Part shown: piece after piece, positions 39,385 to 49,600 of the stretch
How the letters are laid out: each line of letters starts with the position of its first letter
Position numbering within the stretch: the stretch's first letter is position 1
Origin: Polydactylus sextarius
Lineage: Eukaryota; Chordata; Actinopteri; Polynemidae
DNA: 64,000 bases
Reading direction: 5' to 3'
NCBI GenBank assembly: GCA_016801845.1
Contig: CM028908.1
Coordinates: 27,666,603 to 27,730,602 of the forward strand
The notes under the pieces: generated by a model
What the model was told of the DNA's origin: nothing
Databases searched by the model: none
The model's input: only the letters and a program-made list of their open reading frames with translations
Translations under genes and position numbers: made by a program

Positions 39385-39620
39385 CTCATTTCTTCAGCCG
39401 TAGAGATGAAGTGAGGAGCTCAGAGTCGCTGCTTTTTCTCATCAAGAAGGAAGCAGCTGAAGTGGTTCATGTGATCTGGATGAATCCTGGACTCCTCCTG
39501 ATGAAGGTTTTGAGGTTTAACTGGTAGGAGACGTTGGGGTGTAACACGCTGCAGGATTATTTATCTCATCTAGTCTGGAAACAACCTGGATCCTCCAGGA
39601 GAAACTGGACCTGGACCTGA
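39385..39620 (+). mobile_element. 5'-truncated LINE 3' end (Rex1/RTE-like)
   Basis: It contains decayed counterparts of the common fish LINE end: GAGGAGCTCAGAGTCGCTGC, GCAGCTGAAGTGG, then ACGCTGCAGGATTATTTATC, CATCTAGTCTGGAAACAACC and TCCTCCAGGAGAAACTGGACC. The spacing follows the ...RDYVSRLVWERLGILQEEL... region of those ORFs. All frames are broken. Confidence 0.65.
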
Positions 39621-39658
39621 AGGAGTTTTAACATCCTTCAGTTTTTTCTTAATCCAGA

Positions 39659-39728
39659 CCATATAGAGGCCGTACATCCTCCTGAAACGGTGACGACATT
39701 GGCCCCTAATGATTTTATTATCTGGGTT
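39659..39728 (+). repeat. repeat G fragment 3
   Basis: CATATAGAGGCCGTACATCC...GATTTTATTATCTGGG, following the LINE tail at 39,385-39,620. Confidence 0.6.
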
Positions 39729-40029
39729 AGTTGGTGTTTTTTATCAACATTAACTTAAATCAGAAGAAAACCAGTTTAGCTGTGTCTACACTCACCTTTA
39801 CCTTGACTTTGTGTGAAAGATTGACTTTGTGTTTGGTTTGGTTGAGAGTGAAAAGATCCTTTCTTTCTTTAAGTTATAGGCGCTCACCTTCCTGGTGGAG
39901 ACAAAAGGCTGTTCCTCTCGTCTCCGGTCAGGGTGAGGTTAAACCTCTGAGGAATGATTGTACCTTGATGTGTGTGTGTGTGTGTGTGAGGACGCTGGCT
40001 CTGCTCTCTGAGAGCCACCACACTTTTCA

Positions 40030-40300
40030 GACACTCGTCAATAAGCCATTTTTCTCACCTCTCCGATGTCGTTTGTCTGGCCGGCAGAAACCAATAGGAA
40101 TCCATTATATCGAGCAGCGTCCTGATTTCAGTTGGACAGTGGAGCTCACAGTGTCCTGACAGTGACCAATTGAATGCTGAGATACAGTCTCTGCTCTCCA
40201 ATACAGTTCAAGGAGAACGGAGGCAGATCGGGATTGTTAATTGGCGATAGACTCGGCAGCAGATTCTCTTCTTTATCTTCTTCTGTCTGTTCCCTCGAGC
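40030..40300. promoter_or_regulatory. possible conserved non-coding element
   Basis: Repeat-free island with GGCCGGCAGAAACCAATAGG, GACCAATTGAATGC and GGATTGTTAATTGGCG. Paired CCAAT/ATTGG-type words and a TTAATTGG core. No exon signals. Confidence 0.25.
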
Positions 40301-41369
40301 TGTTAGTTTCATATCTTCTTTCATGCATTATGTACGAGGATAACCACAATATTTAGTTTCATCTGAAGAATTTTTAACCTGTCAATTCATTACCGTCAGC
40401 AGCCGCTAGTGTAGGCGACTTAGGAAGAAAACACTTCAACAGTTTATGTTGAACAGATTTTATTAATGGTTTTGATCCCTGTCTGAAGATAAAAAGAGCT
40501 GGAAGTTGGAAACAAAACGGATACAAAACGTCATCGTCTCGGACCAGAGAACACAACCTCTGTGTCGCAGCGAAGCAACTTAAACAATAATCAGTGTCAC
40601 GGATGATGGAGGATGTTGTACTCAGAGGTGGTGAAGTGAAGAGATTCATATCGTGCTGGTTTTAAACACGACTGTAGATACAAACCAAATTCAACCATCA
40701 ACCATCAGTTGAATGAGACTCATCAACATCATCAACAACAACAAACACTTTCTTAAATATCTGCTCTGTTTTACAGAACAAACCTCAGTTAAAAAAATCC
40801 CCCAAAGATCTTTGGTTTTGTGATAGAAAGTCTCCATATGTTCCTCTTAGATAATCACCAGATGGTGGATGACGTCATCGGTTATCTTTGATCAGAAAGT
40901 AAAAAAAAAACAGTCAAGTTTTTTAGGAAAACTTGCTGCTTCATTATAAATAAAGAAGACGAAATCTGGACCTGAAAATGGATTCTGCCTGAGGAGGAGG
41001 AGGAGGAGGATAAAGGTGATTGACGTATCTCAAACTGTCACTCAAAGTTTCCAAAAAATGATTGATTCAGTTCACAGCAGCTTCGTCTGGTCAGACACTA
41101 AATGAATCTTATGTCTCTGTCAGATAAAGTCCGTACACGACCAGACGTCTTCCTCCTCCTCTCAAACAAGCAGATTGTTTTCGTGACCTGTGCTCAGTCT
41201 CCAGTTATGTAAAAGAAACTTGTAGTCAAACTGCCTGAAGGCAGCAAAAACAATAAAGTAGAATAAAGAAAGTAGCAGTAGCCACAGAGACACTTGTGCA
41301 CCTTTTCATTCACACATCGTTCATTGTGTTGTCAATGAAAACTCAAACACACAACTCTGAAGTGCTGTT

Positions 41370-41620
41370 GTCAGATCTCCGCCGGCCTTTTACCCCGACG
41401 GAGCCGCGGCGCTTCGAAATAATGAGTCAAGTCAGGCCCACTGGAGCCTGTAAACTCTCCCCAGGCTTCTGCGCTTGTATGTAATTTGCGCTGTAAACAT
41501 CCCCCCATCTCTGCTGACCTTTAACACTCCAGCTGGGCCCAAGAAAACACTGCCAAGCGAAAAGTGTCAGCCTGCCAACTGTATTCTGGCCCCGACCGAC
41601 GCTAATGTCTGAACATGTTG
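41370..41620. promoter_or_regulatory. possible conserved non-coding element
   Basis: Locally GC-richer, repeat-free sequence (CCGACGGAGCCGCGGCGC, GAAATAATGAGTCAAG, CTCCAGCTGGGCCCAAG) within AT-rich flanks. TGAGTCA is an AP-1-like core. Confidence 0.25.
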
Positions 41621-42192
41621 GATGAAACTGTATTTTCCTGTGGTCATTTAATTGCTAAGTGAGGTCTCGACAGTGTTGGATGATAAATATGTTGTCACAG
41701 AATCTCTTTTTACTAATAAAATACCGAGGAGAGCTGCTGTATGCAGAGCGTCGCATCGCTTCAAGTCAGAGGTAAAGAAAACGATGAAGAGAAAAAAACA
41801 AGTGAGGCTGTGAGAAACTGAGCAGTGCTGGTGTTAAATACCTCAACACATGGATAATCTGTGGCTGAGACGTGGATCTGATCCGTCGCGGTCGAACACG
41901 TCATCGTCTCCTCCAGAGACTCCTCGATGTCGTAACTGTGTCAAACTGAAAACCAAGCGGGTGTCAACTCTCTTCTGTCTCATTTTCAGGCATTTACTTG
42001 TTTATTTCACACAAATTAGAAGGAGGATATCAAACCCAACCCAAACCCAACTGGACCTGAGTCACACCACATCCTTAGGGTCCAAATATGATCCAATGTT
42101 GTCAAAGCTTCAGGAGGATGTACAGCCTCCATATGGAGCAAGTCAGAGGACAAAACAAAACAACACTCACCTAAAACCAATGATGTAACTCC

Positions 42193-42400
42193 AACATCAA
42201 CATAACTGGTCCAACAAGACCCAACATCACCACAGTCAAGACTAAAGTCTTCACCTTGTTGACCTTTACTTTTTAACTAGTGTGTTAAACCATAACTATG
42301 ACATAGTCAAACCAAAGACCTTCACCTGCTTCTTCTGAGACTGAATGAACCAACAATGACCAACGTCTGTTACACTACAACCACAGTCTTTGACATGTGG
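42193..42400 (-). repeat. repeat F copy 2, right arm of a perfect inverted repeat
   Basis: It is identical base for base to copy 1 in reverse orientation, separated from it by 2.9 kb. Flanks outside the 208 bp do not match. Confidence 0.92.
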
Positions 42401-42706
42401 GACTGGATCCAGGTTTGGATGAAGATCTATACATTATATATGTGTTGATGGTGTTAAAATTCTTTTAACTGACATTTACAAGTGAACATGATTCAGAACT
42501 GAACCTAAAACTATGAATGTCTGGAATTTTGAGCAGTTGTTACTGGTTGAAACGCTGGTGAAGATCTGAGCTGGAAGTTGAAGCCGTTGAGTCGACTTCA
42601 TCCTGATCATCACCTGGTCCTGATCTCTGGGAAGTGACAGAAAGAATGAGACCAGTGGATACGTGAATAAATCTTGTCTCTATCGTCTTCTCCACCACAT
42701 GTTTGT

Positions 42707-42764
42707 GTCTCTACTCTACTGGACTCTACTGGACTCTATTGGACTCTACTGGACTCTACTCAGT
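42707..42764. repeat. 10-bp minisatellite, unit TGGACTCTAC
   Basis: About five copies with one T variant, directly before repeat B copy 2. Confidence 0.9.
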
Positions 42765-42780
42765 CTGGTAGCAGACACGT

Positions 42781-43168
42781 TGTTTTCCATCACAGTTTGG
42801 TTCCTCCTCCACGTGAATGTGGTGAGTGGAGTCAAACTGCTGCGACGTCACGACACTAAAACATCAGTAAACATTAATGGACATGGAGGAGATGCTGTAC
42901 TTGTTGCTGGGTTAGCTTACGACCAGGTAGCTACGACGATGGCTATCACTCTTGTCCTGTTTAAAAATGGAGCTTGATTATTTTGTTGACGCTCTCTCAA
43001 CTCAACTGGCGTCTGGTGGCAGCTTGTGAAGACACTCCCTCTGACCAATCAGTGGCCGGCGTCTGTTCACGTCACGTTTTAGTATCGACTCAGCTCCATT
43101 GGTTCCTCCACAGAGTAGGAACTAAAACAGTAGCTGGAACCAGGAACTAGCACCAAGTGGAAACACTA
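42781..43168 (+). mobile_element. repeat B copy 2, Harbinger/ISL2EU-like MITE
   Basis: It differs from copy 1 at only a handful of positions (for example AGAGTAGG for AGAGCAGG near 43,113), so the two are recent relatives. It sits directly after the 10-bp TGGACTCTAC minisatellite. Confidence 0.65.
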
Positions 43169-44583
43169 GAAACTGAGTAGAGACAAGTCGAGTTAAGAAA
43201 TGTTGGAAGTGGCGAAGAGACATTAGTCTGGTCTCAGTCTTAGACATGTCAAGAGGTCACGAAGTTTTCCAGTTACGTCCAACTGGGACCAGTCACAACC
43301 AGACGAGGCAGGACAGACCCTGGGGGACACCAGAGACAAATGTTCAACTGTAGTTGCTGTTGTTACCAATCGTAACTGAAACCAGAGGAAAACCTGGACG
43401 TCTGTGTTTGGTCCAGAGGTGAAGATGCGACTATTCACATTTTACCCGACGACTCAAACAGAACAGGAGCTTAAGGGAAACCACAACATACATAAGACAT
43501 ATATACAGTCATTAGAAGACACTGCAATAATTAAAGAACCAAAGTGACGATGAGGTTTGATGCTAACATGGTAGCGACGTTAGCATCGTCATAAATGTCC
43601 CTTTATGAAGCAGGTTTGTAGTTTTTCCTCTTACGTCTCTTTCTCCCTGAGTTCGTCTGTTCCTTTCTCTCCTCTCCTGTCATCCTTTGACCCACGAGGC
43701 AGAGGAGCGAATAAAACACTTTGGTGTAGAAGACAGCTTCACTTTCTTTTGTTCCTTGGCTCGTATCCACAGTCGTTGTAGCTTCTCGAACGCTGCTTCA
43801 CTGTGCATTTGTCTTTCCCCGATCGTCTCCTCCCCCTTCTCTCCTCATTCTTCATTCCCCTTCCTCCTCCTCTGCTTTCATCTGCCTCCTCGGCTCTGCT
43901 GCAATATGGCAAATCTTCCCCCAAAAATAATTTCCCCTCTCCCACTTTCCTCCTCAGCTCCTCTTCCTGGCTCGACCCCTCTGATCCTGGACCCGGAGGG
44001 GCTCGACGTAACCTTTCATATCAGCTCCTCTCTGTTTGACATGACTCCTTGGGGGAATGAGTGTACTCAGATAGATGGAGGGAAGAAGAAGAAGAAGAAG
44101 AAGAAGAAGAAGAGGGACACTAAGATTCCTCTGATACATTAAACGCTACTGTCTTTGAAACAGATGACTCGGTCTCTGTATCTCAGTGCCGGAGGCGAGA
44201 GGTCGGTCACACTCCAGAAGAACTGAGCCCAGAAAAACGAACTGTCTGAGGGAGCAGGTCAACCCACAACCACTGGGTGTCTTTGGTCCAAACCTCCATA
44301 AACATCACAAAACAAGCTTTTACCAACAGAGACAGTCGGTTAGAGTCAAACCCTGTCCCTCATGTCTTTGTCTCGACTTCACTGGGACAACAAAGCGTTT
44401 GCGTCTTGTCCCTTTTACATTGGATTTTAAGATTTTATTACCAGTTATTGAAGCAGACAAGTCAAAATGTTCTTTGTGCTTTGAATGTACTGTCATTTAT
44501 ATAAACATAGAGCTGGTGAGTTAAATGATGTCACCAGGGGCAGTTGGTTCATAGGGGAGATTGGTGCGACACTACAACAGTAG
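43169..44583. other. intergenic, pyrimidine-rich
   Basis: 43,620-44,000 is CT-rich and yields overlapping low-complexity frames. No gene. Confidence 0.45.
44082..44114. repeat. (AAG)n
   Basis: Eleven units. Confidence 0.95.
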
Positions 44584-45281
44584 TTATACTGTCGACCATC
44601 TGATCTGCCTCTGAATATCATTGTCCAATCAGGATAAAGTCGTGCTTTAAACCCCGCCCCCTTGTGTGTGTTTTCAGCCAGGTTGACATTGACACAACAA
44701 CTCTCCCATTGACTGTAACGTAACATTAACAGGCCTTAGTTCATTCTCTATGAGGTTTTATGTGAACGCACCAGCTCCGCCCATCAACAACACTACCTCT
44801 GTTAAACAAAAATTAACTAGATAATGAAAATGATAATTAATCAAAATCAGTTACTAACACACTGATGTGACTTGTATGTTTTATTAAAAACTAGTTGGTA
44901 TAATTAGTGAATCACTTCCTGGTCACATGGTGTCGGACTAACGAATGTTGATCCTTAAACTTCTGACAAGCAGGTGACCTGAGGCTGCTCTCTCATTGGC
45001 TCTGATTGTGATTGGTTCTCGACACCTGTCAATCAAAACACATCCTGTCAGGTCCTGATCAGGTGACGAGAGACGGATGAGACCAGATACAACTTTAAAG
45101 AAAATGAATGAAGTTTAGTTTGTTTTTATCAAACATCCTTTCATACAGAAACATTTAGAGAAAAAACATGTCCAGACCAACTGATTTAAACATCCAGCAG
45201 CAGGAAACTAGCTGAGGATGAAGTTTACCTGGTTTCACCTGCTCATGTTATGAAAAACAGAGTCAGTTGGATGAGATGTTG
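44584..45281 (-). repeat. repeat E copy 2 (inverted relative to copy 1)
   Basis: It is the reverse complement of copy 1, longer by an inserted segment around 45,026-45,105 (CTGTCAATCAAAACACATCC...). The high identity suggests a recent duplication or a young transposon family. No coding capacity seen. Confidence 0.85.
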
Positions 45282-46744
45282 GTAGATAGTTGGTAGATAT
45301 TAGTGGTGGTAGTAGATGTTGCCACTGCAGGTCACCATCTTACAGGTGCTGACAAGGGACAACTCCAGGTAAATACAGCTCCAGCCATCATCTATATATA
45401 CTAAATAAAAAGTCCAGAGAGTCATAAAGAAAAGGGGGCAGGGATGAAGATACTATTCAGTAGGTTGATGTATCCGACCTCACCACCAGATGGGAGTAAC
45501 TCTTCCACACTGTCTGTAAAGGTTTTAATGTGCTGGCTCCTCCTGGTTCATCTGAACTCGTAAACATCTGTTACAGCTCTGAGGTCAACTAATGAGACGA
45601 GTCTGGATGTTACACATCCAGGATCAACAATAGTGGTGATCAACAACAGCCGAACATCGTCAAGTCTTTACTCCAAACCCTTTATTAAAGGAGCCAAGTC
45701 TAGTACTTTGGTATCTGACCCAGGAGCCACCACGTTGACGCGCTACGCTACCGTTCATGTTGTGTTCAGTAGAAAGTCCAGACACTGATCCTCTGATGTC
45801 AAAGTTCATTTCCAGTTTCTATCAAAAAAACAAACAAATAAACTTCAGCTTGATGATCATTTTATCTCCAATGTGGTTGAAAACCTTCTATGACACCATG
45901 TTTGGCTCCAAACCCTCCGCTTTTCTTTGTCTTTCAGCACAAGTTGACGTCGTGTCTTGTCCCTGTATTTACTGTAGTTTATCTTAATCAACAGTAATGA
46001 CATTAATCACCTTGTTTTAATCTACAACACAACATGTTCACGCAGCTCAACCTGACAAACACCCCAACAACACACGACCAGCAGGTTCAGTCAGATCCAC
46101 ATCAGCTGATATTATTAATCTTTAAAAACAGTGAATTCTTGACTTGAGGCAGAAACATCCTGCTTCACTTACATTAATGTTTTTCATATTACTGGTTTAG
46201 AAACATGAGTTTAGCCACATTACTCTGATGATGTTTATATTTAAAACACATTTTATTTCAGTTCATTTGAGAATAAGAACAGGTTTGATTCTCATGTTTT
46301 GTTTCCAGTTTTTCTTTTAACAATAATTGAAGTCAGAAGCTGTAACTCCTGACGACGTTTAATGAAACACAGACTCCTCCTCCTCATCTCTCTCGTTTTT
46401 TAAAATCAGGCTTCAGTTTGTTGTTTTTGTGTTTTTTTTTTTTTTTCCAACAGTGAAATCTCCTGTCATCAGCCTCATCTCCGGCTTCAACAGGCAGATG
46501 ATAAAAACTGGATGGACGCCAGAGTTCAGTCACTTCTGAGTAACAACAGAGAAGCTTCAGAGCCGAGGATCCTCGACTACGAACGTCACGACGCTTCACC
46601 TCAGGTGTGTTCAACGACAGCGTCGGTGTGAGCAGAACGAACCGCGAACGCTGACGTTCCCTGATAACAACATTAGTGAAGTGACCTCTGTCATTGACAC
46701 AAGAAGCTTTATCTTCATCTTAGAGATTGTTTGTGATAAAGTGA
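45282..46744. other. intergenic, nothing recognised
   Basis: Unique sequence with a T15 run at 46,432-46,446. Confidence 0.45.
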
Positions 46745-46908
46745 ACAAAGTTTAATGGGTCCAAATGTGTCCCAGTGGAAATGGAAACCAGATCCCAACA
46801 TGGTGCCCAAGAAGCTGCTGTAACTTTTAGGTAACGCCACTAAAAACGCCACAGTTTGGTTTGGTTTGTCTGCTCTGGGCCACCGTAGAAACGTGGCTGC
46901 TTCTGGTG
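46745..46908. mobile_element. related MITE fragment
   Basis: The right end CCGTAGAAACGTGGCTGC resembles the ends of the nested element at 18,009-18,325. The left part TGTCCCAGTGGAAATGGAAACC may be the other end. It directly abuts repeat C copy 3. Confidence 0.35.
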
Positions 46909-46918
46909 CAGATACAGA

Positions 46919-47264
46919 GTCAATCACCTTCCTCTGTTTCACTCCTCGTCTCTAGAAACAAAGTGTTGAGGTGAAAACGTTCCTCTACTTCACCATCACA
47001 CGTCATCACAAGTCGTCACTAGTTGCTACGTAAAGACGATGAGACGCGTCTCCATGACGACCGAATGACAACAAACAAAGATGGCGTCTACAGACTCGTT
47101 TATGTCCATCAAGTTGGTGACGGATTAAAAACTGACAAGATGTTTGTTACATTAATTAAGATCCTGTTATCAGATGAATGAAAACGTTAGCAAAGAGACG
47201 GCTAGCAACTGATAGCTAACGCTAACGCTAATGGATTATTGATTAGCAGTTAGTGATAAGTTAG
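46919..47264 (+). repeat. repeat C copy 3
   Basis: Same orientation as copy 2. It starts AGTCAATCACCTTCCTCTG and ends GCAGTTAGTGATAAGTTAG. The boundary AGTCAATCACCTTCCTC is shared with copy 1, which helps define one end of the family. Confidence 0.8.
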
Positions 47265-47501
47265 AAATTTAAGATGAGATTGAGGTCTCAGACACTCACG
47301 TATCAAATATGATCCTGTTTCAAACACTCAGTCTGTCGTGTTTCGTGTAAAAAGGCAGATTAGGGACAAAAGTGAGGTTTGACTGACTCTTCATTAAAGC
47401 AGCTGAGCTACTCTCAGCTCCACTGTGAAAGATTATAAAACTTAATTCCCATCAGACACGAGTATTAGCATCTTATCTGTCGTCGAGCAAACATCGGCTT
47501 A

Positions 47502-47502
47502 A

Positions 47503-47572
<70 letters not shown>

Positions 47573-47637
47573 GGGGGAAAGACAGGAAATAAAGAGCAGA
47601 AAATACACAAACACAGTTTAAACAAAAGACAGTGCAA

Positions 47638-47688
<51 letters not shown>

Positions 47689-47977
47689 AATACATGAATG
47701 CATGAAAACAAAAAGGTCTGAGTTAATAGGTCTAGAGTGGCACATCCAACACACACACACACACACACACACTGGCAGAGCAGTGTGTTGCTTGGCATTC
47801 TGTAAATGTCAGAAGGATAGTGTTCACAAATGCAGCCAGGCACCTGGGAGATTACATTTTATCAACATACAAATGAGCGCTGCTTCATACTACACTGGGC
47901 ACTGTGACAGAATACTAACCACAGCTGAGATGATAGGGAAATGGCTGTGACATTGAATTGAGGTGCCCCCTCTCTCT

Positions 47978-48008
<31 letters not shown>

Positions 48009-48009
48009 G
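47502..48009. repeat. cluster of dinucleotide microsatellites
   Basis: (TC)n(CA)n(GA)n at 47,502-47,570, (CA)n(TA)n at 47,640-47,688, (CA)n at 47,750-47,772, and (CT)n(GT)n at 47,971-48,009. Unique sequence lies between. Confidence 0.95.
47775..47968. promoter_or_regulatory. possible conserved non-coding element between microsatellites
   Basis: Unique sequence flanked on both sides by dinucleotide repeats: GGGAGATTACATTTTATC, CAAATGAGCGCTGCTTC, CCACAGCTGAGATGATAGGG. Microsatellites flanking a conserved core are common in fish, but conservation is not shown here. Confidence 0.25.
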
Positions 48010-48440
48010 TATTAAAGCAGCCGAGCGGTGATGTTGATGTTTGTTGCCTGCAGTGGCGACGGAGCTGAATATGTTCAGAGAATAATCACACACAGGGAGA
48101 CACGGACGCTCTCCAGCGTTTATTCTGTCTCTGGTCCAGAAACTTCACATTAAAGCTCTGGAGCCTTCAGGACCACGTGTTGTTAAAACGGTCCAACACT
48201 TCAACAGAGGTCATCTGGTCTCTACCGAATCATCAAGCAGCTCACTCACATAAGGACGTTTATATCTCAGCTAACTCTGAGACGAACTTTAGGTGAGATA
48301 CTAAAAAAGGTTTTCAGGTTTTTCTGGACAAAGATCTGTTTCATCACAAAAGTCTTTTCTTCAGTTGTGGTCAACAGTTCAATTTCTACCGTCAGCATTA
48401 AACACGTTTCCAAAGCGTTGATATAGTATCTCTCTTTACC

Positions 48441-48629
48441 GCTGACGTCCAACCACCAATGTCCAACACTGACGTCCAACCACCAACGTCCAACACTGAC
48501 GTCCAACACTGACGTCCAACACTGACGTCCAACACTGACGTCCAACTGCCGACGTCCAACACTGACGTCCAACCATTGACGTCCAACAACTAACGTCCAA
48601 CCACTGACGTCCAACCACTGACGTCCAAG
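48441..48629. repeat. 13-14-bp minisatellite, block 1 (CTGACGTCCAACCA)
   Basis: About 14 units, many shortened to 13 bp (CTGACGTCCAACA). The left flank TGATATAGTATCTCTCTTTA is related to the left flank of block 2 (TGATATAGTACCTCTGTTTA), so array and flank were duplicated together. Confidence 0.97.
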
Positions 48630-49025
48630 CGCTGGGTGCTACACTACACGTTAAATACTCTGTGGCGTCTACATTTTGACGGATGTGTCTTCTGGTTCTG
48701 GTCTGTGATCGGTTCAACGGACGACAAAGACGACAATTTCTAAAACCAACAGATCCAACAGCGTCATACATCTGTACATGTGTGAGTCAGGCTATTTATT
48801 TTCCATCAATATGTAAAATACTGATGTGGAATATAAAAGACTCTCAAGTCAATGTATTGTACAGAAAAGCAGCAGAAGGACACGATGTGATGTGAAGAGA
48901 TGGACTCTTGTGTGTGTTATTATACAGACCATAATAAAAATGCTGGAGGAAACGTGTGAGAGGAAAAATTATAGAGACAAACATGAAGTGTCTGATATAG
49001 TACCTCTGTTTATTTTCAAAACAAG

Positions 49026-49600
49026 ATGACGTCAAACGCCACTGACATCCAGCCACTGACGTCCAACCACTGACCTTCAACCACTGGCGTCCAACCACTG
49101 ACGTACAACCACTGACCTTCAACCACTGACATTCAACCACTGACGTCCAGCCACTGACGTCCAACCACTGACGTCCAACCACTGACATACAACCACTGAC
49201 ATACAACCACTGACCTTCAACCACTGATGTCCAACCACTGACGTCCAGCCACTGACGTCCAACCACTGACCTTCAACCACTGACGTCCAACCACTGATGT
49301 ACAACCACTGATCTTCAACCACTGACATTCAACCACTGACGTCCAGCCACTGACGTCCAGCCACTGACGTCCAACCACTGACATACAACCACTGACCTTC
49401 AACCACTGATGTCCAACCACTGACGTCCAACCACTGACCTTCAACCACTGATGTCCAACCACTGACGTCCAGCCACTGACGTCCAGTCACTGACGTCCAA
49501 CCACTGACGTACAACCACTGACATTCAACTACTGAAATCCAGCCACTGACGTACAACCACTGACGTCCAACCACTGACGCCCAACCACTGACGTCCAACC
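49026..49600. repeat. 14-bp minisatellite, block 2 (CTGACGTCCAACCA)
   Basis: About 40 units of exactly 14 bp with recurring variants (GACCTTCAACCA, GACATACAACCA, GATGTCCAACCA, GACGTCCAGCCA) in a partly repeated order, a hint of higher-order structure. By my count about 19 units keep TGACGT. Since 14 x 3 = 42, all minus frames can stay open as (VVGRQWLDVSGWTS)n. Confidence 0.97.

Noticed and set aside
48267..49598. Minus-strand frames with VGRQWLDVSGWTSV repeats resembling a repeat protein
   Set aside because: A 14-bp period read in threes gives a 14-residue repeat in any open frame. Units vary in length in block 1, and no start, splice or signal context exists.
49026..49600. CRISPR-like direct repeats
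   Set aside because: The units are contiguous 14-mers without unique spacers, and the context is a vertebrate genome.
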